Below, in pieces: positions 1-11,900 of a DNA stretch of 55,757 nt. This DNA comes from Hondaea fermentalgiana (taxonomy: Eukaryota > Sar > Bigyra > Thraustochytrida > Thraustochytriidae): NCBI GenBank assembly GCA_014084085.1, contig NPFB01000013.1, positions 135,958 to 191,714 on the forward strand, written 5' to 3'. The position numbers and the translations under genes were made by a program. The notes below the pieces were generated by a model. The model was not told the DNA's origin, did no database searches, and was given only the letters and a program-made list of their open reading frames with translations. Each line of letters opens with the position of its first letter. The stretch's first letter is position 1.

Positions 1-893
1 AGAAGCTTCTTTCAGTTTTATAAGGTGGACCGAGTAAGTGCACCCCTAAGTAGTATGGATGTATAGTATAGTAGTATGGGAGAAACCGAAGCGAGGCGAG
101 ACCGTGAACCGAGACCGTGAGCGGTGAAGGCATCGTTGCAGCAAAGTGGCCGCTGCGGCGCAGAGGAGATGTCGTTCGCGCGTATTGAAACGTCGTCCGC
201 CACCACTCGCAGGCAAGCCGAGTATTGTTATGCCTACGCCAGTTGGGACAAGACGGAAGCAGTCACCATCGGGAATCCCGGCGAGGAAAAAAAAAGAAAG
301 TAGGCGGATCTTTGCCCAGCGCAGCGCCATCCCAGGCTAGTACGGCCTCGGGCTCGCGAGCTCGGCCGGGCGCTGCGCCAAATTCATGTCGGCAAGGGCG
401 GGATGGATGAATGGTGGTTGGCCTTGGGAATAGCCTATATTAACCTGCAAAAACCGGAAACGGTAGAAGAGGTGGGGAGGAGGCTTGGTTCAACCGCCGA
501 TAACAGGCGAGCAGACTCAACCTTTTTTTGCCCCAGACAGCATCTAGATTGAGCTAGTAGGATGCGCGGCTAAGAAGGGAAAAAATGACGCAACATCACA
601 AAGTTGACCGAAGAGTAAGTAGCACGTTCAGCACGGCTAGCACTGTATTGCCGCCACTCCCTTTTGTCCGAACAAGCCACGTCAAGCAACCCCCAGGTTT
701 GCAACAGACGGCGAGGGCAAATTTCAGCTTGTGGTAGCCGGCAAATGCACAAAACATAGGTATGACAGGTATAACGCAAAAGGCAACCACAGAACTTCAG
801 CCAGCGAGATGCTTTCGGAAAACAATAGGTATCATACACAATTAGTTCCATACACGAAGTAGGCTAGCTTAGCTTGATGTACAATCAGCCAGG
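1..893. other. Intergenic, no gene recognised
   Basis: No reading frame in this stretch shows a recognisable domain, and the open frames on the two strands overlap one another as chance frames do in GC-rich DNA. I see no tRNA, rRNA or transposon signature. Its right end would be the 3' flank of the small minus-strand gene that stops at 894. Confidence 0.5.
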
Positions 894-1109
894 TCAGCTG
901 TCCTGCTCAAGCTTGGTCGTCTCGGCCTCATCGCCGTTGTTGAAGACGGGCAAAAGAGGCGCGGTTTCAAGGCGTGGCCGTGAGCCCCTTCGCTTCCGTG
1001 GTGACGCTGGTGAATTGCTGTTATCTGCGGACTGCGATGCTCGCACGAGCCTGTGCGCAGGTTCCTCGATGCGCAGTCTAGGGTCCGCTGCGAGTATTGG
1101 GGTAGTCAT
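894..1109 (-). CDS. Small protein of a three-member local family (copy 1, most divergent)
   Basis: A 71-residue minus-strand frame runs from an ATG at 1109 to a TGA at 894. I recognise no known domain. The N-terminal two thirds looks disordered and rich in Ser, Ala and Arg. Residues near 44-57 read SRPRLETAPLLPVF, which matches the C-terminal motif of two other short minus-strand frames at 3920-4108 and 5371-5541 (consensus SRPR[ML]ETxx[LF]LPx[YF]). All three begin with Met-Thr and end 12-18 residues after the motif. The tail here is acidic, unlike the PKSP tail of the other two. The shared motif and equal placement relative to the stop codon are the evidence that this is coding; function is unknown. 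A chance frame cannot be excluded without transcripts. Confidence 0.45.
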   Translation of the reverse strand: MTTPILAADPRLRIEEPAHRLVRASQSADNSNSPASPRKRRGSRPRLETAPLLPVFNNGDEAETTKLEQDS

Positions 1110-3919
1110 CGCGCACCGAGCGCTTGGCCGTCGCGCTGCGCTAGGCCGCGAGGCGCCTCGGTCCGGGGCGAAGGGGTCGCGAGTCGTGGGCGTCTGCAGT
1201 CCGAGTTATGAATTTGCTCACCCCTCACCCCTCCCTCCCCCCCTCTCCATCGCAGGCGAAAGCAAGCAGCATTAGCCTGTGAAAGAGCAGCGACTCCATT
1301 CCGGCCCTAAACGCTCTCATGCTTACTTTTCCCGCAAACCTCCCACGGAAAATTGACTTGTGAATGAACTTCGGAATGGATCCGTTGGAACTTGGCGAGG
1401 CCGCCTTGCCCTCTCTCAAGGTGCTCCTGCCCTGCCGATTCTTGGCAAAATGATTATGGCGCACAGTCGGACGCCTACTAGCCGGGCAAGGAAGCCCCTC
1501 GAGCCTTCCTTTCCGAAATCCATTCTCATCGGGGACGGCCCTCCGGCAACGAGCGTGCAGCAGCCTTTCTCCCCTTCGTCGCCGCAGAGGGCTGGAACAG
1601 GCCAGGGCAAAAACGGGCAGAATCCATTTTCGTAAGGGCGACTGAACGTCGTGCCACTTCCTAAACTCGTGTCAAGGGGCGAACATCATATAGCTGACTG
1701 ATGAATCCTGGCATGGTCAGACGAGTTTTTTCGAGTTCGATCGTTCCTGAAGCGCCAGCACAAGCACTCGCTCGAGCATGCTTCCCTCAGACGCATCGTC
1801 ACGAGACGTCTGGCAGACGTGGCCATTCACGACAAGGAAGTTAGCTCGCCGCGCCGCGCCGCGCCGCGCCGCGTGACGGACCCACTCAAAATTGCCCACC
1901 CCGACTGGCAAACAGAAATCCCAAGGCTGCTGCAGCCCGAGTCCCTCTCTCGATCGTAAAATCCAGCCTCCGGTCGTCTCGTGAATGACTTCTCCACCTC
2001 CTCCTTTGCCTATTTCTGACTGTACGATTTAGTTGTTTAGTTACCTTACTAACTTAGGTAAGGCAACTCAACGGATCGATCAGGCACTCTCCGTCCGTAG
2101 TGCCCGACTGGACTCGGTGCACGCCTCCTAGTACGACAGAGGAAGCGGCCAGCAACAACTTGGCAAGCCTGAGGTGAGCTGGCCGCTCTGTGGCAGAATA
2201 CCAACCGAGCTAGCGAGCAGCCAGAGTGTCTGCTGCCAGCTTGAACGCGTCGTGAGAGCCGCCAATCGTATCTCTCCAATCGTATCTCTCGCCCGCGTCA
2301 AGAATAAGTTTCACGGTCCGAGCCTTCAAGCTTGGCTATAGGACGGTCATGCGAAAAAGGGCAGGCCGCGCTGCTTCTTGGTTGGGGAGCACAAACAAGC
2401 ACCCACAGCGCAAAATGCAGTCCACACACATGGGGAGACGAGTGGGGAAAAGCTGCATCAAGTCTGTAGTCAAGCTGGATGCTTAGCTAGAGAATAAGGC
2501 ATGGAGAACCAGAGCTACACTGGACGAGTAAGCCAGGGTCTGAGTAACGTGGATGATTATGTTTAAAGTAAAAAGGCATCGCAGCGAAAGCATTTTCTAC
2601 AAAGATAGTCACACGTGGATGAAAAGGTAATGCAACGCCATCAAGAAGCATCAACGAAGACGACGCTGTCCGCGCCGTCTTACTACAATTTGTCCAGAGC
2701 AAGACTCATCGAAGCTGAGAGACTTGAAGCCATAACGATTCTAGGTCTTCGCAAGCGTACAGCACCGTGAATTCACCGATAAGAGTAAGATCACATTTTG
2801 ACGATACTTCTCATTATTGGGAAGCTTATCTTTTGAACTGTCAGACCATCCAGCTAATTCACATAGACACGGATTCGAGCATTACTCAGAGGCTATGCGA
2901 GGGCGGAACACCAATCTAATGGTCAGCCCTTTGTCGCGCAGTGCAAAACCCACAAAACGAGGCAAAAGACGAGGTATAGTTGCAAATGATAAATTCTAAT
3001 CTTCAGGAAACCAATGTGATTACGAAATGCTCCACGTACCAGTCCTTCAGAAGAGACGAGGCGAGGCGAGTTTTTTGATTGATTCTTGCTCGAGCCAAAT
3101 TCTTTCTGCTAAAACAAGGTACTGACGCCGTGTCTATTCGCCATGACAGGATTTCTGCGGAACTCTATTTATTTGGTGCTGCTTTGGGCGCAGCAGATGT
3201 ATCTATGTAGAGAGGCAGCACTTCTACTGACGTGAGACGCGCGCGCTTCTCGCGAAGCTTCTTTCCGACGACAGCTCCGAATGAAGTTGTCGTCGAAGCG
3301 ACGGGCGCTGGTGAGCTTGCGGTCATCTTCGTGCCCTGATCTTTAGGCTTTCTACTTTTCAGGTCTGAATCCGTCTTTGTTTGCTTGCGTTCCCGGGCTC
3401 CCTACGGTAATGCTACATCGACGCTGTGGCGCGCTTGTCCACAATTGAGATTGTAGCACAAAGGAGCAAAACGGATTCATCCCGCGCCTGCTTTCCACAA
3501 ACTTATTTCCCCAAGCTCAATCGAATAGAAGCTAGCGCGCTTTACACGCACGTGACCATTCTATTAGAACTGAGGCTCAACCCCGGGCTCGGTGCTGAGC
3601 GCAAAAACTACTGCTTACAAGTCAGAAGGGCGCTTGCTGCTTATCAGTCGCAATCATGGTGCTATGGACTGGTAACGGATCTACCGGATCTCTCAAGATC
3701 GCGAACAACAAATTGCAAACAGAAAATTTCAAACAGCGTAAAAGTAAAGAAGAGAATAAAGACTTATGAGATAAAATTTAAATAGGCCTCTTGCATACCT
3801 AGAGAGGTCGATAGAAGTGGACTGGCAAAAATTCTAATGTAGACTAGTTTCTGAAATTGCTGCTCGTCGCCTTGGGAGTGAAAGGATTGCCTGTGTTGGG
3901 CATACTTTATTTTTGAAAA
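1110..3919. other. Long intergenic stretch
   Basis: About 2.8 kb without a frame I can support. It contains a short (GCCGC)n pentamer array at 1848-1873, a pyrimidine tract followed by CGCAG at 1212-1254 that resembles a 3' splice site but leads to an early stop, and a weak inverted repeat near 2040-2070 (TTACCT with AGGTAA). The rest looks like ordinary unique sequence. Confidence 0.5.
1848..1873. repeat. (GCCGC)n pentanucleotide array
   Basis: Five consecutive GCCGC-type units. It lies upstream of the small gene at 894-1109. It is the first of several pentamer arrays in this window that occur outside coding sequence. Confidence 0.8.
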
Positions 3920-4108
3920 CTAGAGAGACTTGTTCGAGCCCGTAGGCGACTTGGGCACGTAGATCGGCAAAAACTCAACAGTCTCCATACGAGGGCGCGA
4001 GTATCCCGGGCGGCGGGTCGAGGCCGGATTTGACTCACGAGATGCGGCGCTGTTGCCGCTCGAGTTGCTTCCGCCTTTCGAGATCCACGAAATCTTCGAG
4101 CTGGTCAT
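3920..4108 (-). CDS. Small protein of a three-member local family (copy 2)
   Basis: A 62-residue frame from the ATG at 4108 to the TAG at 3920. It begins MTSSKIS, continues with a Ser/Asn-rich, probably disordered stretch, and ends with the family motif RPGYSRPRMETVEFLPIY followed by VPKSP. Copy 3 at 5371-5541 matches this 18-residue motif at all but two positions and then continues with PKSP in the same way. Both copies start with MT-x-S, so I chose this internal Met rather than the longer in-frame start at 4279, whose extra 57 residues have no counterpart in copy 3. The protein is too small for an enzyme; a linear binding motif on a disordered tail would fit. Function unknown. Confidence 0.6.
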   Translation of the reverse strand: MTSSKISWISKGGSNSSGNSAASRESNPASTRRPGYSRPRMETVEFLPIYVPKSPTGSNKSL

Positions 4109-5370
4109 GATGCTCCGAATTCGTCCTAAGTTGTGGACGGGCAGTTGCTCTGAAGGTCGTTTTTTGGGGAGGATCTCTGAGTTTGGGTTTTGCGGCTGGT
4201 CACATCCACCACATGCTGCTTTGCATGGAAAGCTGGCAAGAAGCTGTTTGCTTGCCTTTTCTTCCTCTTGCCAAAGCAAGCAGCTTGTTGAGTGCCGTTC
4301 ATTTCATGCTGCCGGTAATTTTTTTCGCCTGCAGGCCACCCCAAAAGTGCAAAGAGTCCTGTTCCTGTTCAAGATGTTGTATGGCCAAACCAAGGGACGC
4401 GTTGACAATTCCGACGAAACGGCCCACGGCCCTCGTCGGTATGACGACATGCTCGAGGCTGTAGATTGCGCGCCGCGCGACCTCGATCTCCGTTAGCATC
4501 CAAGGAAAGGTCGCGGAGCCTCATCTTGCGATCTCGCAAGCGCTGCCCACCACCAACCCTGGAAGCAAAAATGTCCATTCCCAACGCATGCGGGGGGGGG
4601 GGGGAGCAACCGCAGCGCTTAGCGATGAGCCCATGTCTGTCGATTTTGCACGTCATCCGCAGGCGCAAAGAATGCACCGAAGGGTGTGGACGACCAATCG
4701 CCTGGCTGACGTTTTTCTCGGACTCGAAGCTGGCATAGCAACCAGCAAGCCACTCAGCATAAACGCTACCAAGCAACGATTGGGTGTGTCGGTCGATCTT
4801 GCAGAGTGGCGGTGGCTGGCGGATGCCACGACCAGCTGACGTTTTCCAGATTCTATGTGGAAGGATGCGGCCGGCGACGCGAGGTCGTTCGCTGGTCACA
4901 CGGCTACCAGTCATCAGCCAACGGCCACAAGAAAAGGGAAGCTCTTGCGCCAGCAAAGCCCGTCGATTTTACATGGAGCCTGCAGCCAGGCCATTCACCG
5001 TCGGCTTTTTTTACTTCGTGAATGGCAGTTCCATCATGAGAGCGCACTTTGCTCAAATCGCGTCTGGGACCGTCAACGCATAGGGGCTTTCCAGATCTGT
5101 CGAACGTCAGGGGGCAGCTGATCGAAAGGGGTGAACGAGCCGAGAGCGTCCGCCACTGAGCAAGACATTGGGAGTGCCGTCTGGACTCTGAATAATCTGA
5201 GAATTGAAGTGAAGGACAACTAACTTTCGCACGGATTGCCCAAAGGGCCAAATCAAGTGTCGGGCGGTCGGACCTTTGGCTACTTTTGATCAGTCAGTCA
5301 GTTGCAAAATAAAAAATTGAAATGGTTCTATTGTATACATGCCTACATCTTGATTTCAGTCTTCTCTTCG
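4109..5370. other. Intergenic between two small paralogous genes
   Basis: About 1.26 kb. It contains a run of 14 G at 4591-4604. Three loosely similar stretches near 4635, 4795 and 4965 each include a GTCGATnTT-type core, possibly decayed repeats. A 66-residue minus-strand frame (4299-4499) reads like plausible protein, but I cannot tie it to a family. No gene is called. Confidence 0.4.
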
Positions 5371-5541
5371 CTAGCGAGATGTGGTTGCGCTAGATGGGGA
5401 CTTCGGCGCGTAGAGAGGTAGGAGCTCGACAGTTTCCATGCGCGGGCGAGAGTACCCGGGCCTCTTGCATGACCTTGAGCTCGATGAGTCTGAACTCATG
5501 AGAGATCCATTAGAGCTTGCTGACTTGGTAGACCCCGTCAT
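5371..5541 (-). CDS. Small protein of a three-member local family (copy 3)
   Basis: A 56-residue frame from the ATG at 5541 (MTGSTKSASS) to the TAG at 5371. A Ser-rich N-terminal half is followed by KRPGYSRPRMETVELLPLY and then APKSP. The motif is almost identical to that of the copy at 3920-4108, while flanking DNA and the N-terminal half have diverged. This is the pattern expected of selection on the C-terminal motif rather than a very recent DNA duplication. Another frame (5538-5885) overlaps the start in a different phase and is probably not coding. No known domain; function unknown. Confidence 0.6.
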   Translation of the reverse strand: MTGSTKSASSNGSLMSSDSSSSRSCKRPGYSRPRMETVELLPLYAPKSPSSATTSR

Positions 5542-7026
5542 ATTTCCTTGATAACTTCTTTGTGTGTGTTCTTGCGGATGGCTATCTGACTGAGGCGTTC
5601 GAAGGCTGAAGAGGTTGCGGATTTGCCGGAGCGGCCCTTACCATTCGCGCGCTCGAGCTCCTTCCTGGTTCGACTGAGCTCCTCCCCGGCTGAGCAGTCC
5701 CTCAAAGGGAAAAGGATACGGCAGTTTCTCGGCAGAAATGGACTCGAGCGCCCTGGTGAAGTGGATTTACAAGCACTCGGACCCTTTTCACAAACACTGA
5801 CAAATGGACTCAAGCGTCCCCGGCCAGGATTGAATAAAAAAGCCGAAAGCGTCGGCTTCTTCGCGCGCATTTCCTTGTCGGCCAAAGTTTTCTGCTTTCT
5901 TCAGGCAGACAGGCGCGTATATGTATGCGCGTGTGCGCGCATTGAGAAGAATAGGAGCATCGCTAGGCCGTTAGATTCCTAATGCAGAAGCAGAACGCGT
6001 CTCGCATGCAAAACGGACGAACGTTTGATCGATCGCCCCCTAGAGCACCGCAAAGCGACCCCGATTGCGTGCCGAAAAAAAACAAGAAAAAGTCGAATTC
6101 GTACAAGAGCCGAGATTCTGTGTGTCGACCAGCCATTGCGCTCCGGCATTTCTTGACAGGGAATTATTGGACTTGTCGAGCAAAAACCAATGGCGCTATC
6201 ACGTAGGTCCTTCGCAGCAAATGTTCAGGCTGGGCCGTCAGACCTCTTTCGTTCATCAAAATGTCGCCCTCAAAGCTTGACTCTTATGAGTCGACCTGTT
6301 CGTTGCGTGGAAACTCTCAAACAGCCTACGATGGGGCCTTCGAGAGGCCAATCGTTCTATTTCCGATACCGCGACCAGGCTTTCGTAAAATTCACGACTT
6401 CGGAACTGAGAGCTTCCGCAGAAGCCTTCCAATGAACCTCGTACGTTCTCGCCCACGTCCAAGTAAAGTGCCGGGGACGGCTCTTCAACAGCAAAGACGC
6501 GTCTCAATCCCTTTTGAGCCATTTAGCAGCCACACCTGCGGTTTGGAACAGGTTTCGTCCACGTCTCAAAGTAGGGTTGGATCCAACTTTCACAAAAGTC
6601 GATCTCGATTCGTGGTCTGTACCAAGATGGATCCTGCAGAGCGCTGGCTTCCAAATACATCCCAATGCACCAGAACACGATTGCGTTCTTCTCGGCAAAG
6701 TGGATTCCTGCGGACTCACTGGGATGGAGTCCTAAGGAAAAAGAATGACCTATGATGAGCCAAGTTGCCGGCCAAGAGCGTAGCTTCGCGTCTTCTTGTT
6801 TCAGATTTCCTCGCAGGAAAGTAAATGGATCGTGAGCCCCGGCATTCGCAACTTTGCCCGCCGGAAGCGTCCCCAGACGAGACAACTTAGCGCAAGCGAT
6901 GACGTCGGTGGCAGCCAACGCTTGAGCCAGAGCTGGGACGGGTCCTAAAAAAGGCGCAGCTCCATCCGAAGGGCTTCTCCGTTAGGACGCGTTTTCCCTC
7001 TGCAGTGGTCTTCCTGATTTGTTTTT
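5542..7026. other. Intergenic upstream of small gene, downstream of the PPR gene
   Basis: About 1.5 kb. Overlapping open frames occur on both strands at 6256-6918 with protein-like composition, but none has a recognised motif and both strands cannot be coding. A decayed gene is possible. No feature is called. Confidence 0.4.
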
Positions 7027-8574
7027 TCAGCTTAAAGCTAAATTAGCTCGAGCGCATCCAAAGGCGATGGTTTCTGGCACGCCAGCCAACTTCAAGGTTT
7101 CGTAAATCATCGGCGAATGGTCGAGGGGCGCGCCAGCGCACACGCGGAAAAGAGTGTCATAGGTCACAGCCGAGGCTGGAACATTAAGATGGGCCATGAC
7201 ACGAACAAGACGCGCGGACGCGCGCCACTCTGCGCCTTGCACACACGCGTCGATAATCGCATTGAAGATGGCAACGCTCGGACGGAATCCTCGTCGACGA
7301 AGCTCGGCCAGAACTTGGATCGCCTGCGCAGAATTCGAAGGCGTAGCATGCTTGCAGGCCGTGATGATGAGGCGATACGTGTCGAGCCCGACTTTGCTCT
7401 GCAGCTTGACCCACATGGAACGGTAGATTGTTATAGAAATATGCCAAAGCCCCTGGTCGGCGCACGCCGCCAAAAGAAGAAGATATTCTACATGAATCTC
7501 TCGCTCCGTCAGCTGTGTCACCGGAATTTGCTCCACTTTATCGAGGTCAAATAGAATTACGCTTGCTGCGGCGAGACGACGCATCTGGGGTGATCCCTTC
7601 GCAGGCAGAGGCTCGAGAGGCAAGCGCGAGGCCTTGTAAAAGCCCAGACGTGGTCCTTGAGTTCCAACCTTTTCCACACGTCGTCGGCTCAGTCCTTGAA
7701 GCTCCTTGCGATAGTTTTGACGGGTTGCCATCCACTCGCTGTGCAGCTCTCGATGGGCGCGCATTTTGGCTCCCCACTGATTGTCAATATCCTCGGCAAC
7801 TCGAAGTAGCTTGTGGACGCGCTCGATGAGCTGTCGCGCGGTGCAAATGTTAATATCGAGCTTGCATTGGTCAAGACCATGCAAAACTTCTTGAACAGCT
7901 GGAGAGCTGCGCTCATCCTGACAAAGAGTCTTAGCGACAGCATCGATTTCGGCCATGAAGCGAGGTCGCCACCATGTCCACGCCTCAAAGCCGAAGTGGT
8001 CCAATAAGAATACCGCATCGTTGAGACGTCGCACCCATTGCGGCATCACGTCTTGCGCCTCGAACTTGGCGTTACGAAGCGCCATACCAAATTGACCGTC
8101 CCGGACCCTCTGCTGCTGGGCACTTGCTTTCCAGCGTTCTTTGGCATCGTCTGGATCCATTACAAGCTCTGAGTCCTCCATGGCCTGGAGTTTCTCCTGT
8201 AATTTGGCATCCTCTGATTTGCCCAAGGCCACAATTTCGGCGACTTCGTCTTCTCGATCTGTGATGAGCCGCCACACCGCATTGTCCACGCGATAGTTTG
8301 AGCCCAGGGGCTCGACACTGTCCTCTGACTCCTCGATGTGAGCAAGATCGCTTTCGCTTCGCGCGACGGATGCCTCGTGAAGGACAACCGAAAGACGTCG
8401 TGGGGCCCGCGATTGCCGCTTCGGACTCAAAACCTTTTCCCCATCGAGCCAGGCCTGCAGCTCCGCCTCCACGTGCTCTACGCGTGCAATAAGGCGCCGC
8501 CGGGCTTCCGCGGTCGCCATGCTGCTTTGTCCAGCTTTCACGTGCTCTCGAGGCGCTTGTTCTTCATCATCCAT
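7027..8574 (-). CDS. Pentatricopeptide-repeat (PPR) protein
   Basis: 515 residues from the ATG at 8574. The C-terminal 170 residues carry about four PPR-type helical hairpins, seen in segments such as LDTYRLIITACK, VAIFNAIIDACVQG and VTYDTLFRVCAG, each followed by a second helix at the usual spacing of roughly 35 residues. PPR proteins bind single-stranded RNA, nearly always in mitochondria or plastids, where they act in processing, stability or translation. The N-terminal 300 residues are charged and helical and match nothing I know. No targeting peptide is visible: the N-terminus begins MDDEEQ and is acidic. The true start could therefore lie in an unrecognised upstream exon. Few repeats and no catalytic tail suggest an RNA-binding adaptor. 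The RecD2-like gene lies about 400 bases upstream on the same strand. Confidence 0.8.
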   Translation of the reverse strand: MDDEEQAPREHVKAGQSSMATAEARRRLIARVEHVEAELQAWLDGEKVLSPKRQSRAPRRLSVVLHEASVARSESDLAHIEESEDSVEPLGSNYRVDNAVWRLITDREDEVAEIVALGKSEDAKLQEKLQAMEDSELVMDPDDAKERWKASAQQQRVRDGQFGMALRNAKFEAQDVMPQWVRRLNDAVFLLDHFGFEAWTWWRPRFMAEIDAVAKTLCQDERSSPAVQEVLHGLDQCKLDINICTARQLIERVHKLLRVAEDIDNQWGAKMRAHRELHSEWMATRQNYRKELQGLSRRRVEKVGTQGPRLGFYKASRLPLEPLPAKGSPQMRRLAAASVILFDLDKVEQIPVTQLTEREIHVEYLLLLAACADQGLWHISITIYRSMWVKLQSKVGLDTYRLIITACKHATPSNSAQAIQVLAELRRRGFRPSVAIFNAIIDACVQGAEWRASARLVRVMAHLNVPASAVTYDTLFRVCAGAPLDHSPMIYETLKLAGVPETIAFGCARANLALS

Positions 8575-8972
8575 CGTCAGCTTGTAGTAGGGATCCGTTG
8601 ACCCCGCAGTTGAACTTCGAACTTCACGGACTTGAGCCTTTTTATACAATGTAGCCTTCGTAAAGCAAAGGATGCTGCCTCTTCTGTCCTTGTCGAGTCA
8701 GTGGCGGTGGATGCATGTGGCATCAATGGGCTTCGACACGGATTTATAATTATTATATTTATTTAGAATTTGCAGTTTTTGGGCGGAGTATGGCGCTTTG
8801 GGGATTCGATGGCAGGAGTGATTTCCGCGAAGAAAAATTACAAGATGTGATTATTGTAGAGGCTTGGGGTTTTGTCGTTCACGAAGACTAGCAAAACAAA
8901 GAGTCAAAATCAAGATTGCAGACTTTATTCAGAAAGTAGTGGTAATGGTATCCTTTTCTTTGGAGAGAAAAA
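8575..8972. other. PPR promoter / RecD2 3' flank
   Basis: A 398-base gap between two minus-strand genes. It contains an AT-rich block near 8743-8775 that stands out from the GC-rich surroundings. Nothing else is recognised. Confidence 0.5.
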
Positions 8973-11900
8973 CTAAGCCAGGCCCTCGGACAAGTCAGCC
9001 GAGAGCAAGGAAAATCGCTCATGAGAGGTGGACCGGACAGCTTCACGGATAACAGAGGCATTCCCAAGCACGATAACGTAGTGGCTCGCTCGAGTAAGTG
9101 CAGTGTAAAGTAAATTCCGGTTCAAGACAAATCGGCCTTGCTCAGGAAAAACCGGGAGCACAACCACCGGATACTGAGATCCTTGAGCCTTGTGCACTGT
9201 TGTCGCATAAGCAAGCTCGAGTTCATCGCTCGCGTCCTCGTGGGAATATTTAGCAATATTCCGAGAGCCATGCTTGTCTTCCTGCTTTGTCGCGGCAGCC
9301 TCAAAATCATTGAATTCGTTGTATCCCACGATAAGCTGTGGACTGTCGAGGGAATTATCGAAACCCATTGCAATGCCGATATTCCCGTTGAAGACATTCT
9401 TGGTGTAGCAGTTTTTCACTTGCATGACCTTATCATTAGGCCTGAATCCCATTTCAGGTGCAAAATCATCGCCCATTGCTGCATCTCCATTGAGTCGTTG
9501 TTGCAGAACAGGGTTGAGCTCAGTCACACTCGCTAGCCCTTTCCGTCGAGGGGTAATAACTTGCATGTCTTCGATTGGGTCGAAACCATGTGCGCGGACA
9601 AACTCAATCACGCCATCATTCAAAAGGCTCTCGACATGTTCTGCACGGCAATTCAGGTAAATCACTTTGCCTTGCGCTGGTTCGTCTACTGTGCCCTTGT
9701 CCGCGTGTCTCTCAGCTAGAGCATCGCCTATCATCTTGAAAAAGTTGGACTCTGACGTCGGAGAGAGCAGCATCGGCGGCATCTCGCCCTGGCGGACAGC
9801 TGTGGCGTTGGCGAGAATCTCGTTTTCGTCACCACGTTGACGGAACACTTCCGTGAGCGCGCACGTGGGTACTGCCCGACAACGAATCAAGTCGTCCAGC
9901 AGGTTGCCCTGGCCAACGCTTTGAAGTTGTGCAGGATCGCCAACGAAAATGACTGACGAGGTCGGCTCGATGGACGAGAGAAGCTCTCGCGCGAGCCACA
10001 AGTCCATCATTGAGGCCTCGTCGACAATAACAGTGTCCCACGGTAATGGTTTGAAATACGTGCGTCCATCAGGCGTGATTTTGAGCAGACGATGAACCGT
10101 CGCTGCGGGGAGGCCTGTGGAATGATGTAGACGCTGTGCGGCGCGGCCTGTTGGAGCCGCTGCGACGACGGAGCGACCCTGCAGCTCGAGACGCCGTGCA
10201 ACCTCGCGCAAGAGGTACGTCTTCCCCGTTCCAGCGTACCCTGTCAGAACAGACACCTTTTCGCTCACGAGAGTTTCAACGCACGCCTCTTGAGTATACG
10301 AGAGTCCATGTTGCGGCGGACCAATTTTTAGGTATCTTTCTCCGTCGCTTGCCGATGCATCCGGCACACAACGAGGCGTATGCTGGATTTCCAGCAAGGT
10401 CTGCGCTACTATCTCCTCATTTCGGCGGGTGGACGTCTCGTACACGTAGACTTGGTCCTCGTGGGAGCGGAGGATGAGGTTGAACTTGGAGGCCTCCTCT
10501 TCATTTTGAAAAGCCTGCTGCAATAGGCCCGTGGGTTCTGCGCCCAGAAAATGAGCAACGCCAAGCGTCACCAAATTCAGCGGCAAGCAGGAATGCCCAA
10601 AGGCCTGTGTGACGTCTCGCACAGTCTGTAGCGTCGCAGCAAGCGCTCTCGCGTCCTCAAGCTCTGCCGTTCGCGGCGCGAGTGCATCCACAGCAGTGAA
10701 ATTCACGAGCCCAAGGCCAACGAGCTTGTATGGGTCGTTGCGGAAGACCTTGATCAGATCACCTTCTTCAACGTCCTTTTTATACAGCCCCGCTTGCCTT
10801 GCACCGGCAAAAAGTTTTCCTCGCTCACGTTCAATACCACGTTTGTACTGCTTGTAAATGCGCGAAAAGTCCGTATATACCATGCGGTGCGAAATGAGAA
10901 AGCTAGCAATCTTAGCGCTTTCGGTAGAGGTCCAGTCGCGAACAAGATTGTTGCCCATGCGTGGACTAATACCTTTAACCGCCTCAGACAGTATTTTGCC
11001 GCCATTCTGCACGTCGTTCATGACGTCTGGCAATGATAAGCCAAGCGCTTCGTCGAGCCTGTCTGCAAGTTTGGGTCCGATGCGTTTGAATCTGCCTGCG
11101 CGCATCATTTCCAGTGCCTTGCCGCGCATCGTCTCCTGCGTGACCTTCGCAGGCTCTTGATACATCGTGCCTGAGCTGCCTGCTGTCCCTGTCGTTTTTT
11201 TCTTCAGGATAACGTTTAGCGCTTTGCGTGCCGCCTTGGCCGAAAACTGGGAAGGCGAAAGTTCTGCTCCATACCATGCCGAGAAATCCTCGCTGAGACT
11301 TTCGCCGCCAAATTGACTGGAAAGCATATCGTCCACCATTGGTGAGGCCGTTGCGTCAATCGTACCTGGAGCAGTCACAAACCCATCGACCTGGCGTCCG
11401 AACTTTTCGTGATCTGTCCATTTGCCCTCAATTGCAACAATCTGCCCGACCTCTTCATTAAACGTGTTCTGCTTCTTGGCCTTGAACCGAACCTTTCTTC
11501 CATCCTCGTGTGCGAGTTCTCCATAGAGTGCCTCTTCATTCTGAAAGAAGATGCGTGTCAGGGTGCCCTGAAATACAGCAGCATCTGATGGCCTCTTTGT
11601 CTTTTCCAAATCAGCCTTGCCACTCTCGCTAGACGACTTTGAAGCCTCGGGCTCGGAGTTTGAAGAATTTAGCGCGAAATCGTCCAATTTGGCCTCGATC
11701 ATCTCCCCAGACGGATTCTGTACTTGTGCATCTTCGATAGCGATTGAGATTCGAGCCATTTGGCTCTCATCATGCGTACGCGTGTGCGTTGCCTTCTGGG
11801 GAGACGAGACTTTCCTTGCACTCTCATTTGCTTCCTCGGTAGCTCGGAGAGTTGCAGCTGCTGGTTCGGAGATCGACTTATTGCGAGTCTTTCTCTTTCG

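Noticed and set aside
1212..1254. Pyrimidine tract with CGCAG as a plus-strand splice acceptor
   Set aside because: The sequence after it stops within a few codons in the likely frame, and no matching upstream exon is seen.
4369..4956. 195-residue minus-strand frame in the small-gene region
   Set aside because: Arg/Gly-rich composition, crosses the poly-G run, and competes with equally long plus-strand frames. No motif recognised.
6256..6918. Overlapping frames on both strands as a gene
   Set aside because: Each strand is open over part of the region, none with a known motif. Reported only as a low-interest observation.
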